This document shows positions 57,347 to 64,000 of a DNA stretch of 64,000 nt, piece by piece. Under the pieces are notes generated by a model. That model had not been told where the DNA came from and did not search any database. It worked only from the letters and a program-made list of their open reading frames with translations. This DNA comes from JAJEAD01 sp965221555 (GTDB lineage Bacteria > Pseudomonadota > Gammaproteobacteria > HK1), in assembly GCA_965221555.1 (NCBI GenBank), contig OZ244895.1, positions 930,001 through 994,000 on the forward strand. The letters are read 5' to 3'. Each line of letters begins with the position of its first letter. Position 1 is the stretch's first letter. A program made the position numbers and the translations under genes.

Positions 57347-57967
57347 ATGACCGGCGGGGTCACTGTGGGGCCGGAAGACGTCCTCGATTTCTGGTTCGCG
57401 GGCGTTGCCGACGACCCGCGGGCGATCGCCGAGCGCAGCAAGATCTGGTTCCAGTCGGACCCCGCCTTCGATCGCCAGTGTCGCGAACGCTTCGGGGCGC
57501 TGCACGAGCGGGCGGCGCGGGGCGAGATCGACCAGTGGCAGGAGACGCCACGTGGCACCCTCGCCCTGGTCGTCGTTCTCGATCAGCTCTCTCGCAACAT
57601 TCACCGCGGCACCCGCGCCGCATTCTCCTGCGACACCAAGGCGCTCTCGTGCTGCCTGCGTGCCCGGGAGCGCGGGTTCGACGAGCTCCTGAGACCGATC
57701 GAGCGGATGTTCCTCTACATGCCCTTCCAGCACACCGAGGATCGGGAACGTCAGGATGAGTCGATACGCGTGTGGGAGGCGCTCGCCGCGAGCGTCGAAG
57801 GCGAGCTCGCCGAATACGTGAACGGCTCGCTCGAACATGTCCGTGAGCATCGCGATGTCGTGCACCGCTTCGGCCGTTTTCCCCACCGCAACGCGGTGCT
57901 CGGTCGCGACTCCACGCCGGAAGAGCAGCGATATCTGGACGGGGGCGCCCCGCGCTACGGGCAGTAG
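57347..57967 (+). CDS. DUF924 family protein
   Basis: A 206-residue all-helical cytoplasmic protein of the DUF924 (TPR-like) family, without known function. Hallmarks are VLDFWFAGVADDPRA, WQETPRGTLALVVVLDQLSR, HRGTRAAFSCD, PIERMFLYMPFQHTEDRERQ and RFGRFPHRNAVLGR. It overlaps convergently with the next gene by 13 bp. Confidence 0.92.
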   Translation: MTGGVTVGPEDVLDFWFAGVADDPRAIAERSKIWFQSDPAFDRQCRERFGALHERAARGEIDQWQETPRGTLALVVVLDQLSRNIHRGTRAAFSCDTKALSCCLRARERGFDELLRPIERMFLYMPFQHTEDRERQDESIRVWEALAASVEGELAEYVNGSLEHVREHRDVVHRFGRFPHRNAVLGRDSTPEEQRYLDGGAPRYGQ

Positions 57968-58821
57968 GTGCTTGCGAACCCCGGGCGCGCGGCGGCGGCG
58001 CCCTTAGCGCGGGCCGCGATTCGGGGCGCGAAGTCGCGGAGGTAGTGAAGTCCCGGTATCGCCCGGCTCCCGTACCAGGACACCATCTCCGCGTCGATGA
58101 TCTCCACCACGGGACCGGAGCCGAGCGCGTCGCGCACTTCTTCCATGTGCCGGGGCTTGAAGGGGAAGGGTTCGCTTGCGAGGAGCACGAGGTCGATCTC
58201 GCTCGCGAGTGACGGGTTGAGCTCGATCTCGGGGTAGCGCACCTCGTTGCCGCCGACGCTCTGCCAACGCGCCAGAGCGAGTACCCGGGAGATATAGGTG
58301 GCGCGGGAGATCGTCATCCAGGGTTTGCGCCAGATGAGGTAGAGCACCCGCAGCGGCGGGAGCAACGCGGCCGATTCCTCCATGCGGCGCAGCGCGGACT
58401 CGAACTCCTGGACCAGCGTCTCGGCCACCGCTTCGGCATCGAACACGTAGCCCAGCAGGCGGAACAGGCCAGGGTTGTCCCTCGGGCCCAAGGGGTGAGT
58501 CACGATCACCCGGGGAACGAAGCGCGCGATCTCCTCCACCCTTTCCCGATCGTTCTCGTCGATGTTGACGATGACGTGAGTGGGCTCGAGCGAACGGATG
58601 CGATCAATCTTCGGGGTCTTGGTGCCTCCCACCCGGGTGACGCCCGCCACCCGATCCTCGGGATGCACGCAGAAGGTGGTGCGCCCGACCACTCGGTCTC
58701 CGAGGCCGAGGGTGAAGAGCAGCTCGGTGATGCTCGGCACGAGGGACACGATGCGGGCCTTCGCGCCGGCCGGCCGGTGCGCGACGCCGAGCGCGTCCAC
58801 TCCGGGGGGGCCAGCCCGCAT
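57955..58821 (-). CDS. BtuF-like helical-backbone metal-receptor protein without a signal peptide
   Basis: A 288-residue protein of the type III periplasmic binding fold (TroA/BtuF-like). The N-lobe starts RIVSLVPSITELLFTLGLGD and continues VVGRTTFCVHPEDRVAG, VGGTKTPKIDRI and PTHVIVNIDENDRERVEEIA, as in BtuF and related cobalamin-binding proteins. There is no signal peptide or lipobox in front of it (MRAGPPGVDALGVAHRPAG), so it may act in the cytoplasm or the start may be upstream or remodelled. No btuCD genes are nearby. Confidence 0.8.
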   Translation of the reverse strand: MRAGPPGVDALGVAHRPAGAKARIVSLVPSITELLFTLGLGDRVVGRTTFCVHPEDRVAGVTRVGGTKTPKIDRIRSLEPTHVIVNIDENDRERVEEIARFVPRVIVTHPLGPRDNPGLFRLLGYVFDAEAVAETLVQEFESALRRMEESAALLPPLRVLYLIWRKPWMTISRATYISRVLALARWQSVGGNEVRYPEIELNPSLASEIDLVLLASEPFPFKPRHMEEVRDALGSGPVVEIIDAEMVSWYGSRAIPGLHYLRDFAPRIAARAKGAAAARPGFASTYCP

Positions 58822-58836
58822 GGTTTACCTGCTCAT

Positions 58837-58989
58837 TGTGGCGAGGGCGCCAGGAGGCTGCGATGGCAGGAAGCACGGACCGAAGGACACGCAAGGCCCG
58901 GCACGAAGTCGTTGCGGCTTGAAGGAGGGGGGCCCGCAAGCGCCCGCATACTGGCGTCCGCGAGTTTAGAAATCGGTGAAACATGCGGG
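58837..58989. repeat. MITE-like repeat, copy 12 (left end lost)
   Basis: The right terminus is intact: CCCGCATGTTTCACCGATTT in reverse complement. The interior keeps GCGATGGCAGGAAGCACGG and ACTGGCGTCCGCGAGTTTAG. The left end is missing next to the start of the BtuF-like gene. Nothing else is seen in the spacer 58990-59127. Confidence 0.75.
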
Positions 58990-59127
58990 CGAGGGGCCGC
59001 AAGCGGGTCGCCCCGATTGGCGCACGGGATCGAGCCCCGGGTCACCGTACCGAGCGCTCGTTGCGACCGGGCCTGGCGCCGTCGTACCGCGACGCCATGC
59101 CCGGACGCCCTCCTGCCCACGGCGTCG

Positions 59128-59724
59128 TCACTGCGGGTGAGGCGAGGCCTTGAGGTGCCGGGTGCTCGCGAGCAGGCTCACCCGCCATCGCTCGCCCGGT
59201 TCCAGCACGGTGAACGCGGTGTTGCCCCACATCGTCGGCGTGCGCTCCGCGCCCTGGCCATTGTCCACCAGCCGCTCCACGATGGAGCGGCACACGAGTC
59301 CGTGGGTGACGACCGCGGTGTCGCCCTTGACCGCTCTCGCAAACTCGGTGACTTCGGACCATGTCGTCTCGACGCGGGCGTCGAAGGCGGTGATGCTCTC
59401 TCCTTGCGGGGGCGCGGCGCCGTCGAAGCGGAATGCGCTCGGCAGCTCGTCGTGGGGGCGGCCGCGGTACGCGCCGAAGTTGCGCTCCCGGAGCCCGGAA
59501 TGGAGGGTGATGGCAAGCCCGGTCTCCTCGCGGATCGCCTCCGCGGTCATGCGCGCGCGGGCGTAGTCGCTGGAGAGAATTGCGCGTACCGGAAAGCGGT
59601 TCAGATGCTTCGCGAGCCGCATCGCCTGCTCCCGCCCCCGTTCGGAGAGCGCGGTGTCGGGAAACTGCACGATCCGCGCCGCATTGAGCGCGGTCTCTCC
59701 GTGCCGGATCAGGAGGATCGCCAC
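59128..59724 (-). CDS. Histidine phosphatase family protein (phosphoglycerate-mutase-like)
   Basis: A 198-residue enzyme of the histidine phosphatase superfamily. The catalytic His8 is in LLIRHGETALNAAR, the acid in GLRERNFGAYRGRP, and the second His in TAVVTHGLVCRSIVERL. It could act on phosphorylated metabolites such as alpha-ribazole phosphate, but the specificity is unclear. The GTG start at 59724 has GGGAGAGG upstream; the ORF is open for about 70 more codons with no similarity. Confidence 0.87.
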   Translation of the reverse strand: MAILLIRHGETALNAARIVQFPDTALSERGREQAMRLAKHLNRFPVRAILSSDYARARMTAEAIREETGLAITLHSGLRERNFGAYRGRPHDELPSAFRFDGAAPPQGESITAFDARVETTWSEVTEFARAVKGDTAVVTHGLVCRSIVERLVDNGQGAERTPTMWGNTAFTVLEPGERWRVSLLASTRHLKASPHPQ

Positions 59725-59872
59725 CGCCGCCTCTCCCGTGCTCTCATGCGGAGCGTCGCGACGCGCCCGATGGAGCGGCGCTTCCCGGCGTGAGCCGTCC
59801 CCTCGGAGCCCGTCACCCGAGACACTGGCGGCGCTCCGCCGGCGCCACGCGTCCCCGTCCGCGCTGCCGCGG

Positions 59873-60679
59873 TCAACCGTCTCGCCACTTCGGCTCGCGT
59901 TTCTCGAGGAAGGCCTCGATGCCCTCGATCGCATCTTCGGCCATCATGTTGCAGGCCATTACTTCGCCCGCGTAGCGGTAGGCGCCCACTAGATCCAGCT
60001 CGAGCTGGCGATAGAACATGCGCTTGCCGGTCTCGACCGCGACCGGCGGATTCGCCGCGATGCTTCGCGCGAGGGCTTCGACTTCCGCATCGAGGCGCTC
60101 CGGCGCCACCACGCGGTTCAGCAGGCCGTACTCGAGCGCGGTCCCGGCTTCGATGAACTCGCCGGTGACCAGCATCTCGAAGGCGCGCTTGCGTCCGACG
60201 TTGCGGCTGAGCGCGACGCTCGGGGTGGAGCAGAAGAGGCCCTGCCTGATTCCCGATACCGCGAACCTCGCCTGGGTGGAGGCCACCGCGAGGTCCGCGG
60301 TCGCGACGAGCTGGCAGCCCGCCGCGGTGGCCAGCCCCTGCACCTTGGCGATTACCGGCTTGGGGCAGGCCACCAGGCTTTGCATCATTGCGCTGCATCG
60401 CGCGAAGAGGTTCCGGTAGTACCTCTCGTCGGGGCGGCGGCGCATCTCCCCGAGATCGTGGCCGGTGCAAAATGCGCGTCCCCGCGCCGCGAGCACCAGC
60501 ACCCGGACCGACTCGTCCTCGGACACCCGCGCAATCTCGCACTGCAAAGCTTCGAGCAGCGCCTCGGAGAGCGCGTTGTACCGCTCGGGGCGGTTGAGGG
60601 TGAGCGTGCTGATGCCCTCGTGGTCTTCGCGCTCCAGCACCGCGGGGGGCGCATCGAGGCTCGCGGCGGTGGTGCTCAT
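59873..60679 (-). CDS. Enoyl-CoA hydratase/isomerase family protein (ECHDC3-like)
   Basis: A 268-residue crotonase-fold protein. The oxyanion-hole regions are LVLAARGRAFCTGHDLGEM and VQGLATAAGCQLVATADLAVAS. The usual second catalytic Glu of crotonase is replaced in the segment AVSGIRQGLFCSTPSVAL, as in ECHDC3-like proteins, so hydratase activity is not assured. The C-terminus (AFLEKREPKW) is typical of the family. It reads divergently from the FN3 protein gene. Confidence 0.88.
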   Translation of the reverse strand: MSTTAASLDAPPAVLEREDHEGISTLTLNRPERYNALSEALLEALQCEIARVSEDESVRVLVLAARGRAFCTGHDLGEMRRRPDERYYRNLFARCSAMMQSLVACPKPVIAKVQGLATAAGCQLVATADLAVASTQARFAVSGIRQGLFCSTPSVALSRNVGRKRAFEMLVTGEFIEAGTALEYGLLNRVVAPERLDAEVEALARSIAANPPVAVETGKRMFYRQLELDLVGAYRYAGEVMACNMMAEDAIEGIEAFLEKREPKWRDG

Positions 60680-61085
60680 GGACGCAGTCCCCGAATCCGA
60701 AACGGCGGGCGCGCTTCTCGCGCGGACGAGCGATTGTCCCCGCCTTCTCCCGGCAACGCAAAGCGCCCCCCTTCACCGCTTCGACGCTGCCTGGTGACAC
60801 TCTGCCTTCACTTTCCAGTGCCACAGCGACTGATGTGATGTGCACAAGTGCCGATTCCCGAGGCAGGCAGGCCCTTGAAGATATCCCTCAGAATAGTGAT
60901 AACCCCCTACCCCTACCCTTGCCCCCTGTAAAAATTCCCACTACCCACCCAACCGCGAAACCCCTTACCTGTCCATCAAAACGGGGCAGGTCCATGAACA
61001 CTCCGGATTTCGCCTCCGACGTCCGGTTCAGCTGGCCGCACAACCGCCAAGCACCGTCCAACGCGCCTACTTCAAGCACCCTGCC
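60680..61085. other. Divergent spacer with a G-quadruplex motif
   Basis: These ~400 bp separate the crotonase-family gene (minus) from the FN3 protein gene (plus). They hold no gene. At 60903-60926 the C-runs CCCCC-CCCC-CCC-CCCCC give four G-tracts on the minus strand (GGGGGCAAGGGTAGGGGTAG then GGGG), able to form a G-quadruplex. The base composition is less GC-rich than its neighbours. Confidence 0.5.
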
Positions 61086-64000
61086 ATGCATCCCGCCCCC
61101 CGCCCCAGCGGGTCACTGGTCGGCCACCCAGCCAGAAGCGACCTGACCTTGGCCAAAACCCGCCCGCTGCTGCGCAAGTTCACTCTGGGCCTCGTTGCGT
61201 CCGTGCTGTCAGCGCTGCCCGCTTTCGCCGAGGACCAAGCCCTCCAAAGCACCGCCCACGCCCGCAACGCGCCGGAGCCTGCCCCCGCCTTGGCCGACAG
61301 TATGACGGAGCAAGTGATCGCCGCGCCTTACACCCCCACGGCCGCACTGGCGGCTGGCACGCCGCCGGCTGCACCTCTGCGCGGCGGGTTCAACAACGCG
61401 CTGCCGGCCAGCAACACCGTAACGCCTCTGGCCGCCCACCCCAACGCGCCCGCCAATCTCGCCGCCAGCGCCGGCGACGCCCAAGCCACCCTGACCTGGA
61501 ACAACCCGAACGACTCCAGCATCACCAAGTACCAGGTGCGCTATGGCGCGGGTTCCACCGTGCCCGCCACCGCGACCTGGGCGGACATCGAGGGCAGCGG
61601 CGCCGGCACCACCAGCCACACCGTCACCGGCCTGACCAACGCCACCGGGTACGCCTTCGAGATTCGGGCCGTGAACGCCCTCGGCAACAGCAGCGCCTCC
61701 GGCACCGTCACCGCAACCCCGGCACTGGCCGTTCCCGCCGCGCCGACGGAATTCAGCGCCACCGCCGGCAATGCCCAGGCCAGCTTGAGCTGGACCCTGC
61801 CCACCAACGCCAGCGTGATTGGCGACGTGCAGGTGCGGTGGAAGGCCACCGCCGACCTGCCCTTCAACGACGCCACCGACACCTGGACGGGGCTCGGCGA
61901 CGGCACAGCCACCAGCTACATCGCCACCGGCCTCACCAACGGCACCGGCTACACCTTCGAAGTGCGCGCCACCAACACCGCCGGCAACGGTGCCGTGGCA
62001 ACCGCCACGGCCACGCCCGCCGTGCTGCCCGCCACACCCACCGGCCTGACCGCCACCCCGGGCAACACTACGGTCACGCTAAACTGGACCGACCCCAACG
62101 ACTCCAACATCACCACATACCAGCTCCGCTACGGCGCGGGCACCACCGTGCCGGCCACCGCAACCTGGGGCGACATCGCCGGCAGTGGCGCCGGCACCAC
62201 CAGCCACACCGTCACCGGCCTGACCAACGGCACCCAATACGCCTTCGAGATTCGCGCGGTGAATGCCGGTGGGCCGGGCCCGGCTTCAGAGCAGGTGGTG
62301 ATGCGGCCCGGCCCGCCGCTGCAACCGAGTGGCTTCCGGGTGGTGGGCGGCAACGCCCAGGTGACGCTGAGCTGGGACGATCCTCCTTCCGACACCACCA
62401 TCACCAGGTACCAGCTTCGCCACAAGGTGGGAACGAGCTTCTCCGACAGCGACACCTGGAGCGACATCGCCAACAGCGGCCCGACCACCACCACCCATAC
62501 CGTCACCGGGCTGACCAACGGCTCCACCTGGGCCTTCCAGATCCGGGCGGTGAACGCCGGTGGCGCCGGGCCGGCCTCCGAGACCCTCACGATGTTGCCG
62601 CGCGCCAACAACCGGGCGCCGGTGTTTCGAGGCGCCGTATTCAGAGGCTTCGGAGAAGTTCTATCCTCCAGTTACAGAAATGCCAGGTTGACGAAAGGAT
62701 TTAGCCCAAGATTCTCAGACCCGGACGGCGACGACCTGACCTTCACCTGGGCGACGAATCCGCCGCAAGCCAATATCGACGTGCGCATCGAGGAACCCGG
62801 CTGGAGCACGGTCAATCCAGAATCACAATATCTGCGCTACAGGGCGACGGGGCCGGTGGAGCGGACGACACTGACCTTGACGGGGACGGATCCCTACGGA
62901 CTGTCGGTCTCGACATCCGCCGTCGTGACGACGAGCAACACCGCCCCAAAGACCAAGAGCCCGTCCTATCCAGACCAGACCCTGGCGGTCGGCAATACAT
63001 TGACCTTGAACACGACGGATGTGTTCATCGACGACGAGAGCGACCCTATTGACTCGTTCACTATCCGCCCGGACGAAGGCAACAACATCGACACACATTG
63101 GTCAGGTAGCGTGTTGACAGTGACTGCCCACACACCGGGCGAAGAAGTCATTGTATGGACAGTAAAGGACCTCTTTGGAGCCGAGGCGTCCGACAGCATC
63201 AAGTTCACCGTCATCGCGGCGGCGGCCGCACCGGCGGGGTTCACCGCCACCTCGGGCGATACGGAGGTGGTGCTGGCCTGGACCGACCCGGGCGACAGCG
63301 GTATCACCAAATATCAGTCGCGCCACAAGGTGGGTACGAGCTTCTCTGAGGACGACGACAGCTTGTGGACGGACATTGCCGGCAGCGGCTCCGCCACCAC
63401 TGGCCACACCGTGACGGGGCTCACCGATGGCACGGAATACGTCTTCCAGGTCCGCGCCGTGAATGCGGGTGGCCCGGGTGCAGCGTCGGAGGAAGTGGTA
63501 CTGCGGCTGGGTGCGCCCTTGCAACCGGGCGGCTTCCGGGTGTTGGGCGGCAACGCCGAGGTCACGCTGAGCTGGAACGATCCTTCCGACACCACTATCA
63601 CCAGGTATCAGCTTCGCCGCAAGGTGGGAACGAGCTTCTCCCCCAGTGACGACGGCTTGTGGACGGACATCGCCAACAGCGGCGCGACCACCACCACCCA
63701 TACCGTCTCCGGACTGACCAACGGCGCCACCTGGGCATTCCAGGTCCGGGCGGTGAACGCCAACGGCGCCGGGCCGGCCTCCGAGACCCTCACGATGTTG
63801 CCGCGCGCCAACAACCGGGCGCCGGTGTTGGGAGGCGCCGTATTCGGAAACGACGGAGTCGTTTTGCCCTCTCGTTACAGAAACGTCAGGTTGACGAAAG
63901 GATTTGGCCCAAGATTCTCGGACCCGGACGGCGACGAACTGACCTTCACCTGGACGGCGGACCCACCGCAAGCCAACCTCGACGTGCTTATCGCGGAACC
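61086..64000 (+). CDS. Large surface protein with FN3 and cadherin-like repeats (partial, C-terminus outside the window)
   Basis: The frame is open from 61086 to the window edge, giving over 970 residues. The N-terminus holds a signal peptide (RKFTLGLVASVLSALPAFA). At least six fibronectin type III domains follow, each with a core such as GDAQATLTWNNPNDSSITKY and ending TVTGLTNGTQYAFEIRAVNA. Cadherin/Ig-like modules beginning RANNRAPV and containing FSDPDGDDLTFTW occur twice. The block FN3-FN3-cadherin-like appears duplicated with a period near 1.2 kb. The protein is probably an adhesin or secreted matrix protein. A TTG at 61149 is an alternative start; neither has a good ribosome-binding site. 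Confidence 0.82.
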   Translation, partial: MHPAPRPSGSLVGHPARSDLTLAKTRPLLRKFTLGLVASVLSALPAFAEDQALQSTAHARNAPEPAPALADSMTEQVIAAPYTPTAALAAGTPPAAPLRGGFNNALPASNTVTPLAAHPNAPANLAASAGDAQATLTWNNPNDSSITKYQVRYGAGSTVPATATWADIEGSGAGTTSHTVTGLTNATGYAFEIRAVNALGNSSASGTVTATPALAVPAAPTEFSATAGNAQASLSWTLPTNASVIGDVQVRWKATADLPFNDATDTWTGLGDGTATSYIATGLTNGTGYTFEVRATNTAGNGAVATATATPAVLPATPTGLTATPGNTTVTLNWTDPNDSNITTYQLRYGAGTTVPATATWGDIAGSGAGTTSHTVTGLTNGTQYAFEIRAVNAGGPGPASEQVVMRPGPPLQPSGFRVVGGNAQVTLSWDDPPSDTTITRYQLRHKVGTSFSDSDTWSDIANSGPTTTTHTVTGLTNGSTWAFQIRAVNAGGAGPASETLTMLPRANNRAPVFRGAVFRGFGEVLSSSYRNARLTKGFSPRFSDPDGDDLTFTWATNPPQANIDVRIEEPGWSTVNPESQYLRYRATGPVERTTLTLTGTDPYGLSVSTSAVVTTSNTAPKTKSPSYPDQTLAVGNTLTLNTTDVFIDDESDPIDSFTIRPDEGNNIDTHWSGSVLTVTAHTPGEEVIVWTVKDLFGAEASDSIKFTVIAAAAAPAGFTATSGDTEVVLAWTDPGDSGITKYQSRHKVGTSFSEDDDSLWTDIAGSGSATTGHTVTGLTDGTEYVFQVRAVNAGGPGAASEEVVLRLGAPLQPGGFRVLGGNAEVTLSWNDPSDTTITRYQLRRKVGTSFSPSDDGLWTDIANSGATTTTHTVSGLTNGATWAFQVRAVNANGAGPASETLTMLPRANNRAPVLGGAVFGNDGVVLPSRYRNVRLTKGFGPRFSDPDGDELTFTWTADPPQANLDVLIAE

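Noticed and set aside
58822..59127. Cobalamin riboswitch upstream of the BtuF-like gene
   Set aside because: The region is a MITE copy; I see no B12-box consensus or expected pairing.
61086..64000. FN3 gene repeats as CRISPR or tandem satellite DNA
   Set aside because: The repeats keep the reading frame and encode typical FN3 cores, so they are protein-domain repeats.

Overview
The window is GC-rich proteobacterial chromosome (AT-richer only near 39.2 kb and 43.2 kb) with dense, often overlapping operons. Several genes point to a heterotroph living on methylated amines, betaines and sulfonates: H4MPT-linked C1 genes, betA, TauABC, BKACE and two Fe-S flavoenzymes of the dimethylglycine/methylproline demethylase type. 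An IalB family protein, an Lrp-GltBD cluster and BioMNY fit an alpha- or gammaproteobacterium. The exact taxon cannot be fixed from the window. A large FN3/cadherin-like surface protein together with heavy defence and repeat content would suit a host-associated or symbiotic lifestyle, which is inference.

Layout. 0-1.6 kb (minus): beta-RFAP synthase (cut by the window edge) and formylmethanofuran:H4MPT formyltransferase, for formaldehyde oxidation. 2-4.3 kb (plus): DUF1428 protein, a MntA/HepT toxin-antitoxin pair and a His-rich secreted protein. 4.6-6.1 kb: secreted protein of unknown function. 6.6-16.1 kb (minus): a five-gene, end-to-end coupled operon encoding a DrmA-like helicase, a DrmB-like DUF1998 protein, a minimal SF1 helicase, an unknown 528-residue protein and a NERD-nuclease/SF1-helicase fusion. 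It resembles the DISARM core but has no methyltransferase and no DrmC, and is the best candidate for an unusual defence system. 16.6-19.6 kb: an HtrA-like protease translationally coupled to a paralog that has lost its catalytic triad.

19.6-29 kb: BKACE, an S9 peptidase, choline dehydrogenase, TauABC-type transporter and a sugar-kinase-like phosphotransferase. 29.6-30.9 kb: NYN-OST-HTH protein and CsaA. 30.9-42.8 kb: a DppBCDF-type transporter divergent from two tandem flavin/Fe-S oxidoreductases, followed by a MITE, a complete IS1380-family element and the cognate-looking periplasmic binding protein. 43.3-49.9 kb: Lrp-type regulator plus GltB/GltD. 50-53.5 kb: ThpR, an amidohydrolase and BioMNY. 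53.6-60.7 kb: FAH-family hydrolase, IalB, Pcm, and small housekeeping or unknown genes. 61.1 kb to the end: start of a large FN3-repeat surface protein.

A dispersed repeat family of 176-291 bp runs through the window in at least six complete copies plus remnants. Its termini match those of the IS1380-family element at 39.3-41.1 kb, and several copies, like the IS, carry 4-bp YTAG target duplications. Three copies lie directly against the stop codon of a gene. These look like MITEs mobilised by that transposase.
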